A DNA stretch of 6,409 nt from Pseudomonadota bacterium (lineage in GTDB: Bacteria; Pseudomonadota; Gammaproteobacteria; Acidiferrobacterales; UBA6901), in contig JAJXUF010000168.1 in the NCBI GenBank assembly GCA_021783175.1, positions 1 to 6,409 on the forward strand, in the 5' to 3' direction. Each line of letters starts with the position of its first letter. Within the stretch, counting starts at the first letter, position 1. The notes beneath the pieces are model-generated. The model saw only the letters and a program-made list of their open reading frames with translations, was not told the DNA's origin and did no database searches. Shown one piece after another: positions 1 to 6,409 of this stretch. A program made the position numbers and the translations under genes.

Positions 1-1
1 C

Positions 2-721
2 GCTGCAGGCCACGCCGCTGCTGCTTTGCACGGCGACATGAACCAGCGCGAACGTAACCGTACCCTGCTCAACCTGCGCCGTGGCAATGTGCGCGTGCTG
101 GTCGCCACCGACGTTGCCGCTCGCGGCATCGACGTGGCAGGCATCACCCACGTCATCAACTTCGACCTGCCCAAGTTTGCGGAAGACTATGTGCACCGTA
201 TCGGCCGTACCGGTCGTGCCGGCGCATCGGGTATCGCCGTTTCCTTCGCCTCCAACCGCGATGCGATGAACCTGAAGAAGATCGAGCGCTTTACCGGCCA
301 ACCGATCCAGGCGCATACCATTGCCGGTCTGGAGCCCAAGTTCAAGCCGCGTCCCGCTTCTTCGCAACCGCGCAGCGGTGCCGGGCGTGGCAATGGCGGT
401 GCAAGTCGCGGTAACGGCGGCGGTTTCGGCCGCAGCAACGGCGGCGGCAACGGCGGCAACTTCAGCCGTCATGCCGCACCGGACAGCCGTCATGAGCATC
501 CGCAAGGCCAACGTCGCGAAGGTGCAAAGCACAGCCGTTTCAGCAACGATACGCAACCGCGTAGCGGCTATTCGAACGGCAACGTGAATGGAAATGTGGG
601 CGGCAATCGCGTTCACACGTCGCATACGGCAGCACCACATACCGCAGCACGTCGTCCGCAGGGCACCAGCTTCACTTTGGGCCGCGGACATAACAGCAAC
701 CCTAACGGGAATAAGCGCTAA
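2..721 (+). CDS. DEAD-box ATP-dependent RNA helicase, RhlE-like, C-terminal part (5' partial)
   Basis: This is the 3' end of a DEAD-box RNA helicase gene, open from the window edge in frame 2; the N-terminal RecA-like domain (Q motif, Walker A, DEAD box) lies outside. Helicase domain 2 is visible: [12 protein letters not shown] (about nt 23-58), motif [14 protein letters not shown] (about nt 95-133) and motif [14 protein letters not shown] (nt 188-223), which contact RNA and [13 protein letters not shown] then leads into a basic, low-complexity tail of about 125 residues rich in Gly, Asn, Arg and Ser, with RGN/GGN runs and QPRSG twice. Such tails in RhlE-type helicases usually bind RNA nonspecifically. 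The family unwinds short duplexes during ribosome assembly, RNA decay or cold adaptation. The TAA stop is followed 25 bases on by an intrinsic terminator, so this gene ends its transcription unit. The DEAD-box family is certain; the RhlE subfamily is inferred from the motif VI surroundings and the tail, and other DEAD-box subfamilies remain possible. Confidence 0.93.
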   Translation, partial: AAGHAAAALHGDMNQRERNRTLLNLRRGNVRVLVATDVAARGIDVAGITHVINFDLPKFAEDYVHRIGRTGRAGASGIAVSFASNRDAMNLKKIERFTGQPIQAHTIAGLEPKFKPRPASSQPRSGAGRGNGGASRGNGGGFGRSNGGGNGGNFSRHAAPDSRHEHPQGQRREGAKHSRFSNDTQPRSGYSNGNVNGNVGGNRVHTSHTAAPHTAARRPQGTSFTLGRGHNSNPNGNKR

Positions 722-724
722 ATC

Positions 725-740
725 TTGCGGTAAAGCGCAA
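725..740 (+). other. Small inverted repeat upstream of the terminator
   Basis: TTGCG (725-729) and CGCAA (736-740) form a perfect 5-bp inverted repeat around a 6-base loop, starting 3 bases after the helicase stop codon and 6 bases before the terminator stem. No T tract follows it, so it is not a terminator itself. It could add to 3'-end stability of the helicase mRNA, but a 5-bp stem may be chance. Confidence 0.25.
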
Positions 741-746
741 TTTAAG

Positions 747-774
747 AAGGCACGCTGTCAGCGTGCCTTTTTTT
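747..774 (+). terminator. Intrinsic (Rho-independent) terminator of the helicase gene
   Basis: A perfect 9-bp stem, AAGGCACGC (747-755) pairing with GCGTGCCTT (761-769), closes a loop TGTCA that can be tightened by one more T-A pair. A run of seven T (768-774) overlaps and follows the 3' arm. This is the classic GC-rich hairpin plus U-tract arrangement. It lies 25 bases after the helicase stop and separates that gene from map. The minus-strand reading lacks a comparable T tract, so it should act only on + strand transcription. Confidence 0.9.
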
Positions 775-796
775 ATGTTGGGCCATGCGCTAAATG

Positions 797-825
797 TTGT
801 GCTGGTAAGCTCTATCCTCTATCCT
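797..825 (+). promoter_or_regulatory. Possible sigma-70-type promoter for map-glnD
   Basis: TTGTGC (797-802, -35-like) and TATCCT (820-825, -10-like) are spaced by 17 bases and end 29 bases before the map ATG. Each hexamer matches the consensus in only four of six positions, so the call rests mainly on spacing and on the terminator upstream, which makes a new promoter necessary somewhere in 775-854. The -10 candidate lies in a tandem 7-bp duplication (TCTATCC twice, 811-824), so an identical TATCCT also occurs at 813-818 without a matching -35 element. Confidence 0.3.
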
Positions 826-854
826 CGCACTTGTTCGCCATTAAAGAAAATATC

Positions 855-1646
855 ATGTCCATCAGCATCAAGACCCCGCAGGAAATAGAAAAAATGCGCA
901 TCGCCGGGCGTTTGGCCGGCGAAGTGCTGGATTACATCGCACCTTTCGTGCAGGCCGGCGTCACCACCAACGAGCTCGACAAGCTGTGCCACGACTACAC
1001 CGTGAACGTGCAGGGCGGTATCCCTGCCCCGCTCAACTACGCACCGGGCGGGCATACGCCTTACCCGAAGTCCATCTGCACGTCGATCAACTATCAGGTA
1101 TGCCACGGCATCCCCAGCGACAAGAGACTGAAGAACGGCGATATCGTCAATATAGACGTGACCCCCATCAAGAACGGTTACCACGGTGATTCCAGCCGCA
1201 TGTTCTACGTCGGAGAGCCCTCGATACAGGCAAAGCGGCTGTGCGAAGCCACCTATGAAGCAATGTGGCGCGGGATTCGCATGGTCAGACCCGGAGCGCA
1301 CCTGGGAGACATCGGACACGCGATCCAGACTTATGTCGAAGGCATGGGCTACAGCGTGGTACGGGAGTTCTGCGGCCATGGCATCGGCAGCAAATTCCAC
1401 GAAGAGCCCCAGGTATTGCACTATGGCAAGCCCCATACCGGCGTCAAACTTGAAGCCGGTATGATCTTCACCATCGAGCCCATGGTCAATGCAGGCAAGT
1501 CCGGCATCAAGCAGCTCGGTGACGGCTGGACCGTGGTCACGAAAGACCACAGCCTGTCCGCACAGTGGGAACATACCGTCCTGGTCACCGAAACCGGCTT
1601 TGAAGTGCTCACCCTGTCCGCCGGTTCGCCCCCTATTCCCGCTTAA
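855..1646 (+). CDS. map: Type I methionine aminopeptidase (MetAP)
   Basis: Methionine aminopeptidase removes the initiator Met from nascent cytosolic proteins whose second residue is small; it is a two-metal enzyme with the pita-bread fold. The 263-residue product matches the usual bacterial type I length (about 264). All ligands are present: D101 in NIDVTP, D112 in HGDSS, H175 in CGHGIG, E208 in TIEPM and E239 in QWEHT, with the substrate-contacting His at H84 (CHGIPSD) and H182 (KFHEEP). The frame is open further upstream into the helicase gene, but family similarity begins at MSISIKTPQEIEKMR, so the ATG at 855 is chosen. Only an A-rich stretch (AAAGAAAA, 843-850) serves as ribosome-binding region. 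It sits behind the helicase terminator and 10 bases ahead of glnD, and is probably the first gene of a map-glnD-patatin unit. There is no N-terminal zinc-finger extension and no missing residue. Confidence 0.97.
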   Translation: MSISIKTPQEIEKMRIAGRLAGEVLDYIAPFVQAGVTTNELDKLCHDYTVNVQGGIPAPLNYAPGGHTPYPKSICTSINYQVCHGIPSDKRLKNGDIVNIDVTPIKNGYHGDSSRMFYVGEPSIQAKRLCEATYEAMWRGIRMVRPGAHLGDIGHAIQTYVEGMGYSVVREFCGHGIGSKFHEEPQVLHYGKPHTGVKLEAGMIFTIEPMVNAGKSGIKQLGDGWTVVTKDHSLSAQWEHTVLVTETGFEVLTLSAGSPPIPA

Positions 1647-1656
1647 GCAAGCCGAG

Positions 1657-4188
1657 ATGTCCATTGCAGAAATACGTGACAGTCTGCGCAGTGCACGTCG
1701 CGCGCTGCAGGAAAACTACATTGAGCATCCTAACCCGGCTCGCTACCTGCGTGCCCATGCAAAACTCGTCGACGAGCATCTGCGCCGGATCTGGCGACTG
1801 CTCGAACTCCCTGGCGATCTGGCACTGGTTGCGGTGGGGGGCTATGGCCGTGTCGAACTCTATCCGAAGTCGGACATCGACCTGCTGATCCTGCTGCCGC
1901 ATCAGCCGGATGTATCATTGCAGCAACGCCTGCAGGATCTGGTAGGGAAGTTGTGGGACATCGGACTGGAGGTCGGCCATAGCGTGCGCACCGTGGGGGA
2001 CTGCATGTCGGAATCCTCGGATGTGACGGTGCAGACCAACCTGCTTGAGGCGCGCCACATTACCGGAAACCAGTCCCTGTTCCTGGAGATGCGAGAAACG
2101 CTTTCGGCGCACCTGAGCCGCCGCGCATTCTATCTTGCCAAGGTGCAGGAGCAGGAGCAGCGCCACACCCGCTTCGTCGACACCGACTACAACCTGGAAC
2201 CCAATCTCAAAGAAAGCCCGGGCGGCCTGCGCGACCTGCAATCGGTGCTCTGGATATCGCGCGCCTGCGGTTTTGGGCATACGTGGACGGCGCTGGCTGA
2301 GGCAGGCCTCATCACTGCCACCGAAGCGCGCCAGATCACACACCACGAGCACCTGCTGCAGGATCTGCGCATCCGCCTGCATTACCTTTCCGGAAGGCAC
2401 GATGACCGCCTGGTGTTCGAATATCAAACGGCGCTCGCACAGCAACTCGGCATCACCGCCAGCGCACAACGCCGCGCCAGCGAACACATGATGCAGCGCT
2501 ACTACCGTACCAAGCGGGCCGTGCTGCAACTCAACGCCGTGTTGCTGCAAACGATGCGCACCCGCATCTTCCCGGTCGCCGAAACCTATCCATTGAATGA
2601 TCACTTCATCGCCCGCGACGACAAACTGGAAGCACGCGACGAAGCCCTGTTTGAAACCGAGCCCTCCGCCATACTGGAAAGTTTCCTGGTGCTGGAACAG
2701 CATCCGCGTTTGACCGGATTCTCCGCCCAGACACTGCGCGCATTGTGGCGGGCGCGCAAATTGATCGGTTCCGCCTTCCGCAAGGACCCGCACAACCGCA
2801 GGCTGTTCATGGACATCTTCCGTCAGCCGCAAGGCCTGACCCATGCACTGAGGCGCATGAACCACCTGGATATCCTCGGGCGCTACCTGCCGCCCTTTGG
2901 CCGCATCGTCGGGCAGATGCAGCACGATCTCTTCCATGTCTATACCGTGGACGAACACATCCTGATGGTGGTGCGCAACCTCCGCCGGTTCACGCTGCCC
3001 ATATACGCACACGAATATCCGCTTTGCAGCAAACTCATCCACGATTTTGCCCGCCCCGAAGTACTGTATATCGCCGGCATGTTCCACGACATCGCCAAGG
3101 GACGCGGCGGAGACCATGCCCAACTGGGTCGCGTCGATGGGACCCGTTTCTGCAAACAGCATGGCTTGATGCGCGAAGACACCGACCTTGTCGTCTGGCT
3201 GGTGGAACATCACCTCACCATGTCCGCGACTGCACAGAAGCAGGACCTTTCAGACCAGGATGTGATCGCCGCTTTCACCGCCAAAATCAGGAATGAGCGT
3301 TATCTGTCCGCACTCTACCTGCTCACGGTCGCCGACATCCGGGGTACCAGCGCCAAAGTATGGAATGCCTGGAAGGCACAGCTGCTGGAAGATCTCTACA
3401 ATGCGGCGCGGCGTTTCCTGACCAGCGGAAAAGTGGCCGATCAGGTGGGCGAGATTCGCCAGCGCGCTACGGAGACGCTCACCCTGTACGCCATCCACCC
3501 CGACGTTTACGAGCTGCTTTGGGCCCAGTTCGACGCCGACTATTTCCTGCGCCACGAACCGCACGAGATCGCATGGCACACGCGCATGCTAGCCCATCGC
3601 GTGAACAGCGAGGAACCCGTCGTCAAGACGCGCATGAGCCGGATCGGGGAAGGCTTGCAGGTACTGGTCTATACGCAGGACAAGCCGTTCCTGTTCGCCC
3701 GGATCTGCAGCTTCTTCGCTCGCATGAGCTACAACATCATGGAAGCCAAGGTGCACACCACCCAGCACGGTTACGCGCTGGACAGTTTCCTGGTGATGGA
3801 TGCGAACAACGACAAGACAATCTACCGCGATGTCATGAACTACATCGAGTATGAGCTGGCGCACCTGCTGACCGACGACGCACCGCTCGCCGCACCGAGC
3901 GTGGGCAGGGTCAGCCGCCAGCTCAAGCACTTCCCCATCGTGCCGCAAGTCGACATCGCCCAAGACGAAAAAGGGCAACACATCCTGTCCATTGTCGCGG
4001 GCGACCGTCCCGGCCTGCTGGCCCGCATTGCGTATCTGCTGGCAAAGCACGATATCGAGCTGCGCAGCGCAAAGATCAATACCCTCGGCTCACGGGCGGA
4101 AGATACTTTCTGGATCAGCGGCGAAGCACTGGAACGAGCACGGGAAGTCACAGATTTGCTTGAAACATTGCAGCAGCAACTCGCATGA
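1657..4188 (+). CDS. glnD: Bifunctional [protein-PII] uridylyltransferase / uridylyl-removing enzyme
   Basis: GlnD is the cytosolic glutamine sensor of the nitrogen cascade: it uridylylates PII (GlnB/GlnK) when glutamine is low and removes UMP when it is high, thereby steering GlnE, glutamine synthetase and NtrBC. The domains are in canonical order over 843 residues. The nucleotidyltransferase has GGYGRVELYPKSDIDLL (61-77; metal-binding D73 and D75), and ESPGGLRDLQ follows. The HD hydrolase has H434 in VDEH, H477-D478 in FHDIAKGRGGDH and H518-H519 in VEHH. YFLRHEPHEIAWH comes before two C-terminal ACT domains (about 666-745 and 775-843, the latter with DRPGLLARIA), which bind glutamine. E. 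coli GlnD is about 890 residues, and the shorter N terminus is common in related groups. The ATG at 1657 is the only plausible start outside map. It has no good Shine-Dalgarno, so coupling to map translation (stop 10 bases upstream) is likely. Catalytic residues for both activities appear intact. Confidence 0.97.
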   Translation: MSIAEIRDSLRSARRALQENYIEHPNPARYLRAHAKLVDEHLRRIWRLLELPGDLALVAVGGYGRVELYPKSDIDLLILLPHQPDVSLQQRLQDLVGKLWDIGLEVGHSVRTVGDCMSESSDVTVQTNLLEARHITGNQSLFLEMRETLSAHLSRRAFYLAKVQEQEQRHTRFVDTDYNLEPNLKESPGGLRDLQSVLWISRACGFGHTWTALAEAGLITATEARQITHHEHLLQDLRIRLHYLSGRHDDRLVFEYQTALAQQLGITASAQRRASEHMMQRYYRTKRAVLQLNAVLLQTMRTRIFPVAETYPLNDHFIARDDKLEARDEALFETEPSAILESFLVLEQHPRLTGFSAQTLRALWRARKLIGSAFRKDPHNRRLFMDIFRQPQGLTHALRRMNHLDILGRYLPPFGRIVGQMQHDLFHVYTVDEHILMVVRNLRRFTLPIYAHEYPLCSKLIHDFARPEVLYIAGMFHDIAKGRGGDHAQLGRVDGTRFCKQHGLMREDTDLVVWLVEHHLTMSATAQKQDLSDQDVIAAFTAKIRNERYLSALYLLTVADIRGTSAKVWNAWKAQLLEDLYNAARRFLTSGKVADQVGEIRQRATETLTLYAIHPDVYELLWAQFDADYFLRHEPHEIAWHTRMLAHRVNSEEPVVKTRMSRIGEGLQVLVYTQDKPFLFARICSFFARMSYNIMEAKVHTTQHGYALDSFLVMDANNDKTIYRDVMNYIEYELAHLLTDDAPLAAPSVGRVSRQLKHFPIVPQVDIAQDEKGQHILSIVAGDRPGLLARIAYLLAKHDIELRSAKINTLGSRAEDTFWISGEALERAREVTDLLETLQQQLA

Positions 4189-4218
4189 ATGATTGATGCC
4201 TGCAACCGGTGCCCTATT

Positions 4219-5487
4219 ATGAAAACAACGCGCCTACTTTTCTTGTTCGGCATCATGGCCTTGACAGCTTGCACCACGATTCAAAGGGCACCGGCACCCG
4301 AATTGATGTTCGGCACTCCCGCTCCGGTCGGGTTCCAGTCCGATATCCGCTACGTCAGCACAGACCCGAAGGCAATCAAATCCCGATTCTCGGAGATCCT
4401 CCAGCGCCGCCGCACCGCGAACGCGAACCATGCGCTCAACATCCTGGCACTCTCGGGCGGCGGGTCGGGAGGCTCATTTGGCGCCGGAGCGCTCGTCGGC
4501 TTCAGCCGACAGGGCAAACGTCCGCAATTCGACGTTGTGACGGGTGTCAGTGCCGGAGCATTGATCGCGCCTTTTGCCTTCCTGGGACCCGCTTGGGATG
4601 CCCGGCTGGACCAGAATTTCTCCGGCGCCCATAGCGAGAATTTCCTGATTCCACGGTGGCTGGGCGTGCTGTTCCGGCCCGGACTGTACGACAACGAACC
4701 GCTCGTCAAATTTGTGGATGACTTTGTCACCGAAGACATGATCCGGGAGGTGACGGACCAGGCTGCGCTTGGCCGTTTGCTTCTGGTTGCCACGACCGAC
4801 CTGGACAAGGAAGAGACCATCATTTGGGATATGGGGCAGATTGCCGCCCATGGCGGCAGGGCGGCGCACAATCTCTTCCGCGACGTCCTGGTTGCCTCCG
4901 CAAGCATTCCCGGCGTGTTTCCGCCGGTCATCATTCCCGTTGAAAACGCGGGCAGCCGGTATGACGAAATGCACGTCGATGCCAGTGCAACCGTGCCGTT
5001 TTTCGTCGCGCCCGCATTGGCCTATGTGTTGCCACTCGATCCGGGCACACTCAAAGGCGCCAACGTTTACGTCATAGTCAACGGCCAATTGGGCGCGACG
5101 CCGCAGACCACGCCGGTCGATACGATCTCGATTCTTTCCCGGAGTTTCACCGCGGTTCTTCAACACAGGGCAAGGAGCGAAATCGCCTTAACCTCGGAAT
5201 TCGCGCAGCAATACGGCATGAATCTCAGGCTGACGGCCATTCCGGTCAGCTATCCATTCCATGGGCCTCTGTATTTCCATGAAGCCAGTTCAAGGGAATT
5301 ATTCGACTATGGAGTTGCTTGTGCCCGCGAGGGCAGGTTATGGACCACGATTGAACAGCTGGCGACTCTGGATGAGAATGCCCCGTCGATCGCCTCCACG
5401 AAGCGTAAACCCGTCGGCGAACAACCAATCTTGGCCTGTCCGCTGGGCGAGCCGGACTGCCCGCCTCCGCCTCCAACCAGACCGTAA
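4219..5487 (+). CDS. Patatin-like phospholipase, predicted lipoprotein
   Basis: A predicted envelope lipid acyl hydrolase of the patatin family (Ser-Asp dyad), 422 residues from this ATG. MKTTRLLFLFGIMALTAC is a compact lipoprotein signal with lipobox LTAC, so C18 should be lipidated after signal peptidase II cleavage. The patatin core starts near residue 72: oxyanion loop LSGGGSGGSFGAGAL (78-92), nucleophile elbow GVSAG (109-113, S111), ATTDLD (191-196), WDMG (203-206), ASASIPGVFPPV (227-238) and catalytic Asp D254 in HVDAS, where DGG or DGA is usual. The tail ends in a Cys-containing, Pro-rich stretch (C407, C414, then five Pro). An in-frame ATG at 4189, directly after the glnD TGA, would add ten residues (MIDACNRCPI); 4219 is preferred because it gives a normal signal peptide. 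Neither start has a clear Shine-Dalgarno. Placement suggests co-transcription with glnD. The substrate is unknown: phospholipase or lysophospholipase activity is inferred from the family. Confidence 0.9.
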   Translation: MKTTRLLFLFGIMALTACTTIQRAPAPELMFGTPAPVGFQSDIRYVSTDPKAIKSRFSEILQRRRTANANHALNILALSGGGSGGSFGAGALVGFSRQGKRPQFDVVTGVSAGALIAPFAFLGPAWDARLDQNFSGAHSENFLIPRWLGVLFRPGLYDNEPLVKFVDDFVTEDMIREVTDQAALGRLLLVATTDLDKEETIIWDMGQIAAHGGRAAHNLFRDVLVASASIPGVFPPVIIPVENAGSRYDEMHVDASATVPFFVAPALAYVLPLDPGTLKGANVYVIVNGQLGATPQTTPVDTISILSRSFTAVLQHRARSEIALTSEFAQQYGMNLRLTAIPVSYPFHGPLYFHEASSRELFDYGVACAREGRLWTTIEQLATLDENAPSIASTKRKPVGEQPILACPLGEPDCPPPPPTRP

Positions 5488-5593
5488 GGACAACCACGGC
5501 ATCCAGCGTCCGCTTTTTTTTGAAACCGCGCCGATACAAACCTGCGCAACCATGGCGGCTTGGCCCGATTGCATACAATGAACGAGGAAAATC
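5488..5593 (+). other. Intergenic gap with T tract, no convincing promoter or terminator
   Basis: This 106-base gap separates the patatin gene from the TAXI gene. It contains eight T in a row (5514-5521), preceded only by a 4-bp GGAC/GTCC pairing across a 16-base loop, which is too weak to call a terminator with confidence. TACAAT at 5574-5579 resembles a -10 box, but it has no -35 partner at proper spacing and would start transcription within the Shine-Dalgarno of the next gene. Whether the TAXI gene is in the same transcript as map-glnD-patatin is therefore undecided. Confidence 0.5.
5584..5588 (+). promoter_or_regulatory. Shine-Dalgarno of the TAXI-family gene
   Basis: GAGGA ends 5 bases before the ATG at 5594 and is the best ribosome-binding site in the window. 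It fixes the start of the TAXI gene and contrasts with the poor sites ahead of glnD and the patatin gene, which suggests that this gene is translated independently rather than by coupling. Confidence 0.75.
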
Positions 5594-6409
5594 ATGGAAA
5601 CTCCAAAAATATTTCTGGCCAGATCGCTGGCTAAACTCACCAACCTATTTGGGCGCGGCCAGATCGTATCCATCGGCGTCATCCTCTCCGTGAGCTTGAT
5701 CATTGGCGCGGCGATCTTTGTTTACCTTGACTCCACCGCTCCGAACACGATCACGATCGCCAGTGGGCCCAAGGGAAGCACCTTCCAGAACTTCGCCGAG
5801 AAATACAAGGAAATCCTGGCCAAGGAAGGGGTCACCCTCAAAATCGTTCCCTCCGAGGGTTCGCTCGACAACCTTCACAAGCTGTCCAATCCCAAGATTG
5901 CCGTCGATGTCGGGTTTGTACTGGGAGGAGAAGTCAATGGAGCCAACATCGAGAACCTGGTTTCGCTCGGGAGTATCGCTTACCAGCCGCTCATGGTTTT
6001 CTATGACGGCAAGACAAAAAATCTGCTTTCGGACTTCAAGGGGCAACGACTGGATATCGGCAAAGAAGGCAGCGGTGTGCATTCCCTGGCGCTCACGCTC
6101 CTCAAAGCCAATGGCATTGAACCGAACGATGGAACCGTCTTTGTCGACAGCGTCTCCGGAGACTCTATAAAGGCGCTCGAAGAAAACCGCATCGATGCCT
6201 TGTTCATCATGGGCGACTCCACTTCACGAGAGGTGATGCATCGTTTGCTGCACACCCCCGGCATTCACCTTTTCAATTTCACTCAGGCCGACGGCTACGT
6301 CCGCCGGATCAATTATCTGAACAAGCTTGAATTGCCGAAAGGCTCGCTGGATTTCGGCAAGAATATCCCTTCCGAGGACTTGAACCTGATCGGCCCCACC
6401 GTGGAACTC
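5594..6409 (+). CDS. TAXI-family TRAP transporter solute-binding protein, membrane-anchored (3' partial)
   Basis: The first 272 codons of a gene that runs off the window without a stop. The product looks like the TAXI (TRAP-associated extracytoplasmic immunogenic) / NMT1-like periplasmic-binding fold. About 23 N-terminal residues with K5, R10, K14 and R21 precede one hydrophobic helix (about 24-44). The binding domain begins with TITIASGPKGSTFQNFAEKY (52-71) and continues with VPSEGSLDNLHKL, the aromatic-containing AYQPLMVFYDG (129-139) and LDIGKEGSGVHSLALTLLKANGI (153-175, lobe switch), typical of the family. No lipobox or clear AXA cleavage site follows the helix, so a membrane-tethered periplasmic protein is likely. 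Canonical TAXI proteins deliver organic acids or amino acids to a fused DctQM-type permease; no permease gene is visible here, and the ligand cannot be inferred. Start choice is supported by GAGGA at 5584-5588. Family fairly sure; transport role unproven, since stand-alone anchored versions may serve sensing or another function. Confidence 0.85.
   Translation, partial: METPKIFLARSLAKLTNLFGRGQIVSIGVILSVSLIIGAAIFVYLDSTAPNTITIASGPKGSTFQNFAEKYKEILAKEGVTLKIVPSEGSLDNLHKLSNPKIAVDVGFVLGGEVNGANIENLVSLGSIAYQPLMVFYDGKTKNLLSDFKGQRLDIGKEGSGVHSLALTLLKANGIEPNDGTVFVDSVSGDSIKALEENRIDALFIMGDSTSREVMHRLLHTPGIHLFNFTQADGYVRRINYLNKLELPKGSLDFGKNIPSEDLNLIGPTVEL

Noticed and set aside
588..854. Upstream in-frame extension of map into the helicase gene
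   Set aside because: The extension overlaps the helicase tail and the terminator, and its translation does not resemble methionine aminopeptidase; family similarity starts at 855.
819..1664. Minus-strand open frame (about 280 codons) covering map
   Set aside because: It mirrors the fully recognisable map gene and its product resembles no family I know; a codon-bias shadow.
1915..3213. Long open frame on the minus strand (about 430 codons) opposite glnD
   Set aside because: It lies wholly within glnD, whose domains are all recognisable. The translation shows no known motif, and long antisense frames are expected opposite GC-rich coding DNA.
4474..5166. Minus-strand open frame of about 230 codons opposite the patatin gene
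   Set aside because: The + strand frame carries all patatin motifs; the antisense product has no recognisable domain.
5488..5521. Intrinsic terminator after the patatin gene, suggested by eight T
   Set aside because: The only stem before the T run is 4 bp (GGAC/GTCC) across a 16-base loop, much weaker than the terminator at 747-774; kept only as an observation in the gap entry.
5574..5579. TACAAT as a -10 box for the TAXI gene
   Set aside because: There is no -35-like hexamer 16-18 bases upstream, and transcription would start at about 5586, inside the Shine-Dalgarno at 5584-5588.
5552..5581. Nine-codon leader peptide ORF ahead of the TAXI gene
   Set aside because: It has no Shine-Dalgarno, no run of regulatory codons and no attenuator-like hairpins around it; a chance ORF.
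1..6409. Undescribed multi-gene system, mobile element, CRISPR array or RNA gene
   Set aside because: All coding regions belong to known families; I saw no long terminal inverted repeats, regularly spaced repeats, integrase or transposase motifs, or tRNA/rRNA-like sequence by eye on either strand.

Overview
The window reads as ordinary chromosomal core DNA from a moderately high-GC proteobacterium, most likely a betaproteobacterium. This rests on the map-glnD pair and on the look of the helicase, GlnD and TAXI proteins; a Gallionella/Sideroxydans-like member of the Nitrosomonadales is my best guess, by recall only. All recognisable genes lie on the + strand.

Layout: (1) 2-721 is the 3' end of a DEAD-box RNA helicase gene of RhlE type, with helicase motifs V and VI and a long Gly/Asn/Arg-rich tail. 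It is closed by a clear intrinsic terminator at 747-774. (2) A 133-base gap (722-854) holds that terminator and a weak promoter candidate for the next unit. (3) map (855-1646), type I methionine aminopeptidase, has all five metal ligands. (4) glnD (1657-4188), the PII uridylyltransferase/uridylyl-removing enzyme, starts 10 bases after map and carries nucleotidyltransferase, HD and two ACT domains. (5) A patatin-like phospholipase lipoprotein (4219-5487) starts 30 bases after glnD, or immediately after its stop if an upstream in-frame ATG is used. (6) A 106-base gap (5488-5593) holds a T tract without a convincing hairpin and a good Shine-Dalgarno. (7) 5594-6409 is the 5' part of a TAXI-family (TRAP-associated) solute-binding protein with an N-terminal membrane anchor, running off the window end.

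The spacing suggests that map, glnD and the patatin gene are one transcription unit: protein N-terminal maturation, nitrogen-status signalling through PII, and an envelope lipid acyl hydrolase. The first two are housekeeping genes often adjacent in this group; the patatin gene is probably a passenger with no evident functional link to nitrogen sensing. The TAXI gene may be read through from the same unit or have its own promoter; I could not identify one. I see no mobile element, CRISPR array, tRNA, rRNA or phage signature, and no strong case for an undescribed system. The most noteworthy items are the patatin lipoprotein attached to map-glnD, its start-site ambiguity and variant Asp motif, and the membrane-anchored TAXI protein.
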